From Rhipicephalus microplus (lineage: Eukaryota > Arthropoda > Arachnida > Ixodida > Ixodidae), in the NCBI RefSeq assembly GCF_043290135.1, contig NC_134710.1, positions 134,430,655-134,494,654 of the forward strand: DNA of 64,000 nt, read 5' to 3'. The notes beneath the pieces were generated by a model. It was given only the letters and a program-made list of their open reading frames with translations, searched no databases and had not been told where the DNA came from. This document shows positions 11,972 to 23,897 of this stretch, piece after piece. Each line of letters opens with the position of its first letter. The stretch's first letter is position 1. The position numbers and the translations under genes were made by a program.

Positions 11972-13725
11972 GACAAAGCACACTGTAGTAGCCATAGGTT
12001 AAGACTGCTTTTGAAGAGTTTACCCAGAACTTTCAATACAAAATTGTCGTTTGCAACATATCTCTCGGGACTACAATGCCAGCATCGACGCACAAGGCAT
12101 GTAACAAAGAATGCAACAGTAGAAAAAAAAATAATTAATTCCACCACTGCAATAAGGAACAATCTTGCGTTTAATCTACCTCCAAGACTATTCCATCATG
12201 TTATTTTAAAAAACAAAAGAATAACCTGCACGTTAGCGACAATTCACTGGTTTTACACAGATCATCTTTCGTTGCATATTCGAAGTTTGCACACCTACGC
12301 ACACGCCGGGGCACTAACACATGTGCTACGACCAGTTCAAATGAGCATTTGGTTGGTGTAATCATGTCACAACAGGAAGTTAACAGGTAAAGGCGCACTG
12401 GCTGGCGCGTGTGCAGACGTCATTTTGCAACTGTTCAAAGAAAGGCGATTTCATTACAGAGCTCAAGATCTACTTCAACATATACAAAAAGGCTGTCCAT
12501 AGAACAATTTGCTCTTTCTGATACCTTTCACTGGTCAGAGCACACACACGAACCAATATAGCTTTACGTAAGTAAAAATTAAAAAAAAATCACTATGATC
12601 CCGCGCCAGAAGCCAAGGTATCAGCAACCAGGCCATACTCAAGTCAACACTTACGCTACCACGGCCAGTCCGAACAGGTCTCGTCACGTAAACATTGCAA
12701 ACGTCGGAACTAACAGCGCAAACAATGATACAACCAATTCTACATGATGACATAATATGGACTTGCCGGTTTTGGACGACTTTCGGCTAGGCTGCTAACG
12801 TCCGACATGTGCGGTCGACACCGATTACATCAGTAGTTCGAATGTGCATCAACACAAAAGGCAATAAACGCTCGACATACAGTTTCCAGACAGTCAACCC
12901 AACATTATAATACCACTGCAAGCAATATCAACTCCTTACATTAAACACACATTGCACAAAAGAGCACATTGAAAACACAATTAGGGTTAAGCAATAGGCC
13001 TAAAACTTGCGGACTACAGATATCTGGTCGTTCAAAGGAACCGGCGAAGCAGCCGATAACGACACTGGTCACACCAGTGAAACCCGGCTGATTCAAGGGC
13101 GCCTGCCAACAGCACGCGACAATGAATTTTTCAGTACCACTTACCAAACGCGCGTCGCCCATGTTAGAAACCTCTGCGTCATGTCATACACACGCTGCAA
13201 ACCGACATGTTTTGCTAAATATGGCGGAAGAGGTGGCGGCCGGGTACACGACCTACTGTATTTTACTGTCCTGCCCAGCGAGTGAAGTGCCAGCACGCAC
13301 TTTCTGGTACTAGCGCCTGCCGCTAAGCGCTCTCTGGCGCTAACTTACCCTATCCGCACCTTTTGTCGAGCCTGGTGGCATACTTGTCACCACCCGTTAT
13401 AAAGGGGACGCTCATAGCATCCATCCATCCATCCCGCACCGGTTGCTGACGACCAAAACACAAGCCGCCGCGTTTTTTTTTTCGTTTTTTTTGTTGTTGT
13501 TGTCTGCTCGCGTGACACTGGGAGAAAAGCAGCAATGTTTACGCGTGCATACATTATGAACAATTGAAAAAAAAATGAATAAAAGCCTCTTCTTGAATGA
13601 ACTTAAAAGTATAATGACGATCTTTTGCTACCATCTCCTCGTGCCGAGCTGCGATAGAAGCGTGCAGGTAGGTGCAGTTTGTACACCAGCGAAGCGAGGT
13701 TTATTGGTGCAAATTAACCATCACG
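11972..13725. other. Unassigned stretch
   Basis: I see no supported gene. The part from about 12980 to 13340 is richer in CpG and could be promoter-like, but no exon can be defined with confidence. Short ATCC repeats lie at 13420-13435. Confidence 0.4.
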
Positions 13726-15211
13726 ATGGTGGTGTGCTGCGTGCCTTTCTGCGAATCAAGGCAAGGGAAGACTTCTGATGTCACTTTCCATGAGTTTCCA
13801 GTGACCGAGGTTGGTGAAAAATGGATCAAGGTGATTTCTAGAAAGGGTAAGCTGCTCAATTAGGCGTTGTCTGGCATGCAGAAAATGTAATGGGTTGTAA
13901 ATGACTACGTGCTATACTCACAACTTTTTATTAGCAAAAAAAAAAGAAGTGATGACAAAAGTTCATATATGGAAGTCATGTCATTACATGTGGTTATGCA
14001 ACTAGGTTTTCAAACACACCCATTGTGGGAAGAAGCAGCTTCTTCGAGATAGCTTTAGTAGTTTAATTGCATTACCAAAAAGAGCAGAGATCGTTGTATA
14101 AGTGAATATTTATCCTCTGCCGCTTAATTAGTTTGACCTCGAACTTGAATTTATGTGCTACTGCGTCTGATATAAACGTGTTAGTTTACCCGTCTACGCG
14201 CATGCATGACAAAAGGACATATACGTGAAACCTTTTCTCCTAATGAAAAGTTGCGAGTAGCGTGTGTCCTTGTCTTCTTTCTTGTGGTCATCCGTTTTAT
14301 TTAGTGCTAATGTATCTCAGCCAGTTACGTGTGTCCCATGGTTAACGAGTTGAAGTCATACGCTCACTTCATAACTGTGTTTTATTCACTTCGCCACCAT
14401 AGTATAAACTGCTAATTACATGATATACTCCTTAGAAAAGAGCAAGAAGTTTTGTATTTTATTCACAATATTTCACTGAATGTTCATCTTCTTCCTTTCA
14501 AGGGGCTGGCATTGAAGTTTGGCTCCCAAATGACAGGTCGAAGGTGTGCAGTGTGCACTTTGCTCCAACCGACTATAAGCCAGGACTAAATATAAAAAGG
14601 CTGAAAGCGGATGCTGCGCCGTCATGTTTCCACACTACCCAAAGTACATGGTGCCACCCGTGGCAGAAGTCCACCGCATCTTGAAACATTCAAATGTTCA
14701 GGAACATGGACCCTGCCCAAAGAAAAAAAGTGACTAACAATGTTTAATGCTTGACGTCTCCCCACTGCTCTTGCATACAAATTGGACCAATAAAAACGAA
14801 TTTCAAGGAAAGGCGTATAACAGAATGCAATTTTTAATGCAGGAAGAAAACAGGTTCAGCCCCGGCGCAGCAGAGCTTGACATCGAGCGACATGTCATCA
14901 GTACCATCCGCAAACACAATCGCGGGACCATCCTCAGACTTTATGCACCCTCTCACCGAATTCGAGCGCACAGAACCACCTGAAACTGCACCTGGCGACA
15001 AAGTAAAAAAAAAGACCGTCGCTCCTTGACCACGCAAACAACTATAACCAGCCAGAAGATGCGCCGTGTGATGACTTCCGCAAAATCATCGCACCGGTAA
15101 TGCCAAACCATGGCAAGGAATAATGCTGAATTAAAGGCGCAAATAGCCAAGCTGAACCGTGAAGTTGCAAAGGTGAATCTGTTCTCCAAAAGAGCAAACA
15201 CTGCAGTCTTG
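13726..15211 (+). pseudogene. THAP-domain protein gene, frameshifted
   Basis: Exon 1 (13726-13846) starts at ATG and encodes the first zinc ligands of a THAP DNA-binding domain (MVVCCVPFC), ending in a GTAAGC donor. Exon 2 starts at 14503 after a TTTCAAG acceptor, in matching phase. It encodes the rest of the domain: tryptophan and proline in EVWLP, the C-x2-H pair in VCSVHF, and the RLKADAAPS segment. Near 14622 one base appears to be missing, because FPHYPKYMVPPV continues in the next frame. Further shifts follow before a serine/proline-rich linker (about 14850-15030) and a coiled coil (NNAELKAQIAKLNREVAKV, 15120-15180) that ends at a GTAAAG donor (15212). THAP followed by a coiled coil is the usual layout of small THAP proteins. 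Several frameshifts argue for a pseudogene. Sequence errors could explain the first one. Confidence 0.65.
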
Positions 15212-15724
15212 CAGGTAAAGTTGTTTGCTGTTGGTGCTGTTTCGTTTCAAAGCAGTTGCAGAGTGTTTTTTATTGATTATTCATGTACCTGCGATCTACA
15301 TTTGACATTTGAGACGAAGGTATTTATGCGCAAAATTGTCTGTATTGGGTTGTCTTCTATGCACGCTGGATGCCGCGGCCACTGTCAAATGTCATAGTCC
15401 TTACACTTTCTTGTCCAGACAGTAAATTCAATCGATCTGAGTATGCGACAAGTCCACCAATGTATACACGTGTAGCCGATATCATCAGTTAAATAAAGAT
15501 TTGGTGGGCCAGCACTTTTTACAACCTCTCTCTGTCATCATTCTTTCTTGTTTTGCACGCTGATACATGTGTTTGTATCTGATTTGCGGTTATATTTGAA
15601 AAATAACGCACTGAAATGTCAACTAAAATGCAAAAGAAGATTCTCAAAGTCACATAAAATAAAACGATTCAAGATACCCGCGTATCTGTACTTCTATGCA
15701 CCCCATGTATTTCTATGCATCCAC
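15212..15724. other. Downstream of THAP pseudogene, no gene seen
   Basis: An AATAAA at about 15492-15497 could be a poly(A) signal for the THAP unit. Nothing else is recognised. Confidence 0.4.
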
Positions 15725-15956
15725 CAGCGCTCATGGATAAATGGATAGATGTATATGGCTGTACCTTGAAATTGGGTAGTGGCTAGCGCTACCAAGCCGT
15801 CATACTTAATGAATCAAAAACTAGATTTGTTTTTTTCTCTTAAATAGTGAGGTTGAGGATTCGTACTTTGCAGTGAAGGGTTTAATTTTCACTCGCGCCT
15901 TGACTTTAGCCACCAATCAGATAACCTCCTTCTAGTTATTTCTACCCGCTTAAAGT

Positions 15957-16667
15957 CTATTTTGCCCTCACTGTCCCTAGCCCCAGTGTTTTGAATGCTT
16001 TGAAAAACTCTGCGCCATCATCCCGAACTATAGGGTGAAGCCCTTTACAGAACATTATCAAGTGTTCGGCAGTTTCTTCTTCCTCTCCACACGCACTGCA
16101 TACTGTGTCTACCCCTTCGTATTTGGCCCGATATGTCTTGGTTCGCAGTACTCCCGTTCTGGCCCCAAACAGTAGAGAACTACCCCGAGTATTATCATAG
16201 ATCCTTTCCTTGGCAATTTCCTGCTTAAACGTTCGATAGATCTCTAGTGCGGACTTCTTAATCATGCCCATTCTCCACATGTCAGTCTCCGTTTCCTTCA
16301 CTTTCTTCTTAACCGATAGTTATTTTTGGTTTGGCCACCTGCTGTTTTCTAAGTATTTACCAGTCAACTTCCTGGTTTGCTTCCTCCATTTTGTATCGAC
16401 ATTCTTCATGTACAAGTAGCTGAAAACCTTCCTAGCCCAACGCTCTTCCCCCATTTCTCTCAATCGCTTCTCAAATTTTATCTTGCTGCTTGCTTCCCTG
16501 CCCTGAAATGATGTCCATCCCATATCACCTTGTACTCCCTGATTTGGTGTATTCCCGTGAGCTCCTAAAGCAAGCCTACCTATTCCACGTTGCTTAATTT
16601 CTAATCTTGCTTGAGCTTCTGATCTCATGCACAAGACAGCATTGCCGAACGTCAGACCAGGAACCAT
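15957..16667 (-). pseudogene. LINE C-terminal region with Cys/His motif
   Basis: Two frames (16667-16320 and 16301-15957) read through conserved segments also found at 39836-39480: GEERWARKVFSYLYMKNVD and IKKSA.EIYRTFKQ. A C-x2-C...H-x4-C motif near the end resembles the zinc knuckle found after the RT in many LINEs. A frame change separates the two halves near 16310. Confidence 0.65.
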
Positions 16668-16685
16668 GACCCCTTTCCATATTCC

Positions 16686-17990
16686 TCACACAACATCATA
16701 CCTATTGTAATTCCATAGTGCCCTGTTTTTCATTACCACTGCATTCCTGTTACCTTTAGTCGTCACGTATATTTCGTGTTCCCTTAGGTACTCGGCCCCA
16801 TTGCTTATCCATACGCCCAGATATATGTATTTATCTGTTATCTCTTGCGTGACCTCCTGTATTCTAAGCTCACTACCTTCATTGTCATTAAAAATCATAA
16901 CTGCTCATTTTTCCTTACTGAATCTGAAATCTAACCTATCTCCCTCATTACCGCAGATGTCCACCAATATCTCTTGAAATCTTCCTTGTTGTCGGCCATT
17001 AGCACTATATCATCTGCGTACATCAATGCTGGTAGTGCCTATTCAATGAGTTTTCCTTGTTTGACGAAAGAGAGGTTGAAGCCCAGTCCACTTCCCCCTA
17101 ATTTTGCTTCTGATCCTTGTAGGTACATCATGAATAATAAGGGTGACAGGGGACACCCCTGCCTAAGCCCCTGTTTTACCTCTGCAGGCTTGGATACCTG
17201 TTTTTTCCCACTTTATAATTACCTTGTTACCTTTATAGATATCTTTTAAAAGATTAGTGACTACATTTTCCACGCCTAGTGTTTCCAATACTCTCCACAA
17301 TTCCTCTTGAACCACGCTATCGGACGCTTCCAAGCTTGATATCCAAAAATGCTAGCCACAGGGGCCTGTGTTCCTTTTCTGGTACTTTGATGCACTGCGT
17401 CAGTGAGAACAGATTGTCTTCCAGCCTCCTGTGTTTCGAAACCCGTTCTGCAGTTCCCCCAGCACCCCCTCATCATCTATCCATGCCTGCAGTCTTTCCT
17501 TTATAATCTGCATCGCCAGCCTGTGGACCACTGATGTCACTGTTATAGGACGGTAGTTTTTTATGTCAGCTTTGTCCCCCTTTCCTTTATAGATCATGCT
17601 CCTCCTGCTAAGTTTCCATCCATCGGGAACTTCTCCATCGATTATTATTTTGCTCACGGCCTCTCTCAAAGCCTGCTTAGACTTCGGACCTAATGTCTTT
17701 ATCAGCATAATTGGAATGCCATCTGGGCCTGCTGATGTACTACTAGGAACCCTTTTTTCAGCCCTTTCCCACTCTTGTTGTGAAAATGAGCCATTGTGCC
17801 ACTTGATTCATCCTTGTCTATTGTGGTGCATAAAGCCCTTCTTTGTTGAAATTTTTCTGTCACCCTTGTTCTTATATATTCAATAGCTTCGTCCCCTTCT
17901 AGCCTAACACCTTGAGCTGTAGTTATAAACCTGTGCTCTAGGCTTGTCTCATTTCTTAGGGAGTTTAGATGGTTCCAAAATTTCACAGTT
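16686..17990 (-). pseudogene. LINE reverse transcriptase, frameshifted
   Basis: The frame 17708-17400 carries the RT fingers motif (KADIKNYRPITVTSVVHRL). The catalytic MYADDIVLM box is readable near 17000-17020 but lies in a region broken by stops. The frame 16898-16686 holds the following thumb-type segment (YIYLGVWIS). RT motifs are ordered as in non-LTR elements. Frameshifts between 17400 and 16900 inactivate the copy. Confidence 0.7.
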
Positions 17991-18337
17991 GCCTTTCTAT
18001 CTTTTTTATGTACTTCTGCCAGCCACTGGGCTCCCTTTCTTCTAATCTTTTTATTGATCAGAAGAGATGCATCCCTTCTACAGCTCAGAAAGATTTCCCA
18101 TTTTCTTTCAACATCATCTGTCGGTTCACCCCACTGCTTAGCATGTCGGTTTTCCCTAGAGGCTTCCTGAGGTTTTCATCCTCATCCCACCAACTTTTGG
18201 GTTTGCGTCTTCTTTTCCGGGGTGACTTGTCACGTGCCTTAGCAAGCTCTAGCTCAAACAATCTAATTAGATTCGTGCCACGCTGTATTATTATCCTCAG
18301 TGATTACTTTCTCACTTTGTTTAGTGGCTATTTCAAT

Positions 18338-19300
18338 TTACCTTTCTGAATAAAAATTTTCCTGTAGTTGCTCATCATGTCTCCTTCCCACTTTAACTGG
18401 ACTTCCAAAACTTAGCTTGATTCGTTTTTGATCACTACCCAGACTTCTGGAGCCACCCTCATCTATGTGCATTCCCCTGAGCTTATCATACATCCTATGT
18501 GATATCAGTGCGTAATCTATCGTCGACTGCAGCCTTCCTACCTCCCACGTTATTTGCCCTTCACACTTCTCGGTACTGTTGCAAATGATACAATCAAGCC
18601 TTTCACACATATCCATGATCATTTTGCCTGTCGGGTCGGTATACCCATCTATATCTTCTATGTGTGCATTCATAACTCCTAGTATAATCATCTCGCCCTC
18701 TCTTCCTAACTCCTGAATGTCCTTTGATATACACTCTACCATCGCCTGGTTTTTCTCTCTGGCCTTTGCTCCCGTCCACAACTACACGAAACGAAGGAGT
18801 GTCATTTGCCCTGCTACTTTCCCTTTTAGCCATAAATGTTCCTTGCACTTCTACTTGACCCTTTTCCAGTCTGTGCTTTTATGAATGAATGCCCCAATAC
18901 CACCCCCCTTTCTGCTGCCTTCTGTTCTATTACAATATTCCCACGCGTAGTCTGCATTGTTAGGAGGTTGTTCCATGACCCTGAGATGTGTTTCTACAAA
19001 ACCGTATACCATCGGCCTCTCCTCCCTTAGCTGTTCTTCTATTTCTTCCCACTTCAGCCTGTTCCTACCACCCTGCATGTTAATATACCCTATGTCTGAA
19101 TTGGCTTGGCGCTCGTGGCTACGTCTATTTCTGCCCCAGACTCTACCTATCTTATATACTGGTGCCACTTTGGAATCATATCTGTCCATACCACCTGTCA
19201 AAGAGTCTCCCTGGTAGTTTTCCTCGTTACAAGCTATCCTGCACCCCGAAGGGCCTGCTTGCCTCCCAAAAAAACTACTGCGCGTCCTGCAAGTTGCCAA
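18338..19300 (-). pseudogene. LINE APE-type endonuclease, catalytic residues lost
   Basis: The segment beginning YINMQGGRNRLKWEEI and GFVETHLRV gives the N and E positions of an APE endonuclease. It continues into a second frame with STIDYALIS and GSDQKRIKL. The metal-binding aspartate motif reads LGVMNAH where GDMNAH is usual, and the terminal SDH reads SDQ. Two catalytic positions are therefore substituted. A frameshift separates the two halves near 18800-18850. This copy cannot nick DNA by itself. Confidence 0.65.
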
Positions 19301-19700
19301 CCCACCTCATGACCTAGCCGCCCATCGAAGTGAATTCTGTCTTCTTGAAAGCCACCCCACCTATGCACCTTTCTGTTTATTTCCACCACCTCAAAGCCTT
19401 TCTCTCGACTCATCCGCCATATCTCTTGGTTTGCGTTGACAACCGCTCTTTGCAGGTTGCTATCACACACCGGTACCTCAGGTATCGTGCATATCGCTAC
19501 CTGTACCTGAGGAGAAGTGGCACGCATGTCATCGACGCCTTTCGCCAGTGTGGTTGCTAGTCCTGCTGTATCTTCATTTAAGGCATCGTTTAAACCGCCT
19601 GAACTTATCACGAGGTATCGTCTATCAGCTGTAGTTTTGAGTTTTGCGCTCGCTTGCCTCATGACTGCTCCCAGCTTGCGTCCTGGGAACGCCCCTACTG
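19234..19700 (-). pseudogene. LINE SGNH-esterase-like domain (partial)
   Basis: The frame contains GLNDALN, which fits the G-x-N-D block III of SGNH hydrolases, and near the end EDRIHFDG, which fits the D-x-x-H block V. In between are the segments VAICTIPEVP and the helix NANQEIWRM. The catalytic-serine block expected about 40 residues upstream of GLND is absent because the element is truncated at about 19700, where a TGA is reached. SGNH domains are known in the ORF1 products of CR1-type LINEs. Here the domain lies directly before the endonuclease, suggesting a fused or closely spaced arrangement. The domain call is by motif only. Confidence 0.55.
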
Positions 19701-19900
19701 CTCAGCTGGGGTAACTCAAGCGCCCCCTAGGTGGTGAAGTTCGGCATTCGAGCAGGTGCAGGCAGCTCCGTAGACCACCGCCAGCTGGGCAGGTCAAGAG
19801 TACAGTAGGTCGTGGCCGGGTAGCGCTGTCCGGAGCTTGCGCCGACACATAGCCTCCTAGATTTCTCTTGCCTGCCGAATAAGCGTGAAACGCCCGTCCT

Positions 19901-20163
19901 CCATGGCAGCGCTACCTACGTAGGAATCAAGATATTTGTACTTGGCCTTTGAGATTGGCAATTTTGATGTTTGCTACTAATTTCAAAGGCTATGCCTTGT
20001 ATAGAAAAAGTTCCTTTCTAATCGGCAGCGTCACTTACGTATGGTTAATTATAATTACGTTGACGCTTTTTTTAACTTTTTTACGTTATTTTTGTTGCAT
20101 ATAGGTTTCAAAAACGTAAAAAGTTTTTTGAAAACATTCCTATTTAGGTAGCGCCACTACCAT
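19901..20163. mobile_element. Candidate short MITE
   Basis: The ends form an imperfect inverted repeat containing GCGCTACCTA and TAGGAAT (19909-19924 and about 20138-20154). The interior is AT-rich and non-coding. No clear target duplication was found. Confidence 0.35.
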
Positions 20164-20529
20164 AGTTCTGGCGACGGCCGCTTTTTAAGTGACCGTCGGT
20201 AATCCGGCAGGCAAAAGAAATCTAGAAGGCTGTGGCTGACACATCTGACACCACGTGTCCAGTTTAGCAACAACGAACCAAGAACCATGGCCTCCAAGAT
20301 TGCGGGCGCTATGGTTCTTCGAGCGGAGGAGACCACGGAAGAAAGCGGGCCCGCGGGATTTCAGCGTGAACATTTTTTTTTTGTTGTTGTTTTCTTGCGT
20401 GCGAGCAAAAATCACCGAGAAATCTTCTGGCTGCCCTCAAAGCAAGTCTTTTTTTCTGTTTATGCTTTTATTTTGGTCCAATGGGCGAATAAAAGAATGA
20501 CAACCACAGATTTTTTTCTTATATAAATC

Positions 20530-20870
20530 ATTGCAAGGAGGAGGAGTAAAACTATTTATCTCAAGAGGGAAAGGTGCGGTGGTGGAGTGTCAGAGGAGCC
20601 TACCCAGCGTAAGTTTCCACTGCCCTCTTGGCCCAATCCAAGATCTGGTCCTGGACCTCGGGCGCCGAGCTGCACAAAGCAGCCTCCCACTTCTCCTTAC
20701 TATTAATGTGTAGAGAGTTGGGTGGTGGGTTTCGAGTACACCCCCACATGATATGGTCTAGGTTAGCTTTTTGTTGACAAAAATGCACAAAGGGGAGGGA
20801 TATATCGCAGGGTGGCGAAAAGATGGGGTAGAAGGTATTTTGTCTGTGACAGAAGCATTGTAGCATTCCT
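20530..20870 (-). mobile_element. I-clade-like LINE 3' fragment
   Basis: The minus frame 20866-20600 encodes ANLDHIMWGC, then NPP, WEAALCSSAPEVQDQILDWA and AKRAVETYAG. This is the same C-terminal pattern as the I-clade LINE at 38700-38913 (TLEHMLWEC...RWEAAML...QRAEEAA). The 3' tail contains a CTCCTCC motif shared with the 38970 tail. It is a strongly 5'-truncated copy. Confidence 0.65.
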
Positions 20871-21889
20871 CCTTTCTCTAGACGCGCATATGGGTGAAAA
20901 CTTAGCTAATTATAGTCATTGAATTATATTGCCCTCCTATCGTTAGAGATCGTTTTACTATTTTATCGTGTACTGATATTTATCAGGTTAATTAAGTGCG
21001 CTGATTGTGCCACTTATTAATGTGATAATTTTGCCAGAATATTGTGAAAGGCTACGATTAGCCGACCTACATTTACTCACTACGTCCTTCACAGCGAAAG
21101 TGCTTGAACTATTATCGTCTCCTTTTTTCGTCATCTGTACTTTGATTAGATTTTGGTAGCACAATGGCAATATCAGTATCGTGTTCATTCACAGTGTTCA
21201 TTCACCCAATAAGGGTCGCACATGCGGCCGAACGGCGTCTTTCAGAAAACCAAGTATTCGTCGAGGTAGACTACTGGAGAAAACGCGCAGTGTTTCAGAT
21301 ACTCAGCACTCTCAACGCGTGCGGCGTTCTCCTACAACAAGCAAAAGATCTCAATCGATGTTCGTTCTTACATTCCCCAACGTATCCACTGCACATCGTA
21401 GAACTCACAGTGCGAATTGGCGACCATAAGTGACCAAAGCGCACCTGTAACCAGCCCGTCGTTGTCGCAAAGCCAGTGGCGTTCAGTCTAGCCGTTGTCT
21501 AGACCTCCTCCCTGTTTCTTGCTACTGCGGCGCGACGGGAGGCAGTTAGAAAGAGAAACTGGGAAAGCCTCGCGGTGGCTGAGTGCGAAGCGTACGCTTT
21601 GAGAGCGCGGCTTTCGTGCCAGACTTGACGGCATCGGCACATTGCGAGAGAGCAAGACAGCTGCTGATGCTGAGCGCCGAGTTCGGTCTGCTCAGCGACC
21701 GCTCATCTTCAGCGGGTTCATGCTGCGGCGTTCGCGTGGTTACCTTGCATGCATTCCTCGTAGCAATCTGCATAGAGGAGAGAAAGTTTTGGAGTGGAAG
21801 TCGGAACAAATGTTTGATCAATAGTAGCGATTTATTATTTAAGCTGTCGACTGGTTACGCTTTATACAATTAATGATATGTTCACTGAT
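20871..21889. other. Unassigned stretch
   Basis: No gene is supported. A GC-richer segment at 21470-21780 has short open frames on both strands without recognisable motifs. Confidence 0.4.
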
Positions 21890-22116
21890 ATGTGGGGTTT
21901 AACGTCCCAAAACCACCATATGATTATGAGAGACGCCGTAGTGGAGTGCTCGGGAAATTTCGACCACCTGGGGTTCTTTAACGTGCCCCCAAAACTGAGC
22001 ATACGGGCCTACAGCATTTTCCTCTCCATCGAAAATATAGCCGCCACAGCCGCGATTCGATCCCGCGACTTGCGGGTGAGCAGCCGAATACCTTAGCCAC
22101 TACACCACCACGGTGA
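21890..22116 (-). mobile_element. tRNA-derived SINE, full-length-like
   Basis: Same family as 10783 and 11722. On the minus strand the A-box region, the B-box-like GGATCGAATC and the conserved body are all present. Flanks share only ATTAAT, so the target duplication is unclear. Confidence 0.8.
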
Positions 22117-22203
22117 GGCGATTAATTCTAAGTCAATGCTGTAGTTTTTTTTTGTTAGAAAAAGTGACGTCAGGTCTTGTTTCTTCTATTTTACTTTAGG
22201 AAT

Positions 22204-22347
22204 ATGTCATACTGCTGCGTGCCCTTCTGCACGTCAGATAGGAAAAAAACTTGGACACGAGACGTCAGCATGCGCAGTGGTGGTGTCAATGGCACCGCCG
22301 ACGCCAAATTCGCGAGTAGGTGTGACTATAAAATGCTCCACATTTAA
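22204..22347 (+). pseudogene. THAP-domain N-terminal fragment
   Basis: After a polypyrimidine/TTTAG acceptor-like site an ATG opens MSYCCVPFCTSDRKK, the same first zinc-ligand pattern as the THAP gene at 13726 (MVVCCVPFC). The frame runs 47 codons to a TAA without reaching the W, P and C-x2-H part of the domain. A remnant or a first exon that lost its donor are both possible. Confidence 0.4.
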
Positions 22348-22498
22348 TAAAAATTGACATCCCAATCCACAAGCTAAATCAGAATGCCCCATTCTCAATC
22401 ACGGGTTACACGGGTCACTTTCATGTTCCTTTCGTGGAACTATACCACTGATTTATATAGATTGTAACGCTTTTTAAAGAATTATTACAGGCGTGCGC

Positions 22499-22946
22499 GT
22501 AATCACAGCTGTGACGCGTAGCGCGACGTGGTTTTATTGCTTTTAGGGACGAAGCTCTTTATGGCATCACTTGGTCGGTCGTCCTTCTATCCAGCGTAGC
22601 CAGCATATCCAATGAGTGAATAATATGATGAGTGGGGCGAAGCGTCCGTCCGTCTGATGCATGCTGTTGTGTGATGGGAGTCGACCGACGCATGGACGAA
22701 TGAACGGACGGGTGGACGCTTCTCCCCGCTAATCATTCACTTCGCACATATGCCGCGCTTTTGTTTATTTATCTCTCGTGCGCCAAGCAGCGTTTGGCTC
22801 CTCGTTCAGGAGTCCCACTGAATGCGCCTCATTTATAGGGAAGACCAGTTGTGACGAGCATTGCTGGACTGCTGGCGTGCCATCCTAAGTAACGAGGAAC
22901 ACTTCTAAGAAGCAATAAAACCACGTCGCTGCGCAGCTGTGATTAC
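22499..22946. mobile_element. Fold-back MITE with about 45-bp terminal inverted repeats
   Basis: The left end (GTAATCACAGCTG ... GACGTGGTTTTATTGCTT) is mirrored at 22909-22946. An inner pair (GTGAAT...GGGGCGAAGCGTCC against 22725-22741 and neighbours) extends the symmetry toward the centre. There is no coding capacity. The target duplication was not resolved. Confidence 0.65.
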
Positions 22947-22947
22947 A

Positions 22948-23897
22948 TTAGGAGGTAAGCAAAAATGCTCAAAACAGCGTTACAATTAAAAACAATGCTA
23001 GTTCAATGAGAGCAAGAAGAATCCATTCAATCGAGTGTAGAAAGTAATCCATAGACGTAGAACGCGGCACTCTTCTGACCTCGCTTGCAGATCAGGCAGC
23101 TATTTTTCATTTCTTTTTCGCCAGTGCCCCCCTCCCCCCCTCATACAATACAGCCTGCGGACTTCGAAGTATAGTTTGACTGCTCTAATACGGGCAGCCC
23201 CAATCTGCAGCAAAATAAAAACCCCGTTTCAAAATAATATGCCCCAGCATTGACTTTGCCTTTCGTATTCCTCGACCCTAGATTTTCAAACGAACACAAA
23301 GTTGTATGAAAGCAAAAAATATATGTTCTCTCGCCACATAAAACCTATTCTCCAACAGCGAGGCAGACTTTTTCTGATGATGATGATGATGATGACGATT
23401 TGAAGCTTATCCTTTGTATCGGGCGGGCCAGATTAATCTGCCCTATCTAAAAAAACTTAAAAAGTAAATAAACAAAAACACTTCACAGGCCACGGAGGAA
23501 GGAAAGGTAGGAGAGGGCATGCCCAGCCAGCGCGCTGCGTAAAAAGTGTGGCGGAAATGACATCATGGCGGCCACATTCAGTGGGCCCAATGGCGGCGTT
23601 GTTATGGTTACGTGTTGCGCAGTGGAGCTCAACGTTTCCAGACTAGGTAAGTTGCAAAACTGAGCGATGTTGCGCAGCACCGCCGCTGCCAGCGACAAAT
23701 GTGGCGCTGCTGTCGCATCCGGATTCACTTACTGCATGCTCGCTCACAGAACATCTAGCTCGCTCGTGTCACTCCCGTAACCTCCATCGCCTGTGCATGT
23801 TGCAGTGCGTCGATATCTGTGGAGGCTTCTTTCTGCGTGAACAGTTTTGTGCTTCAGCGCGCCCTGTTCTGCTTTGTATGTGTTGCGTGTTTTCATC
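22948..23897. other. Unassigned stretch
   Basis: Apart from the microsatellite, nothing is recognised. Short frames on both strands have no motif. Confidence 0.4.
23375..23398. repeat. (GAT)n microsatellite
   Basis: About seven GAT/ATG units with one interruption. A similar tract lies at 41476-41494. Confidence 0.9.

Larger units (their letters stand above)
15725..19700 (-). mobile_element. Non-LTR retrotransposon (LINE), SGNH-EN-RT, 5'-truncated
   Basis: On the minus strand the order is an SGNH-esterase-like segment (19662-19234), an APE-type endonuclease (about 19140-18380), a reverse transcriptase (about 17990-16690) and a C-terminal cysteine/histidine motif (CSACGEEEETAEHLIMFC, near 16090). 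The 3' UTR ends in a GGAT-type simple repeat near 15730. A second, shorter copy of the family is at 39115-39912. The 5' end stops inside the SGNH region, before the serine-containing block, so the copy is 5'-truncated. The reading frame is broken by several frameshifts and stops. The clade is uncertain (CR1/Jockey-like). Confidence 0.85.

Noticed and set aside
13130..13162. Minus-strand ATG followed after six codons by GTAAGT, a possible tiny first exon
   Set aside because: Eighteen coding bases with no downstream exon or homology cannot be supported.
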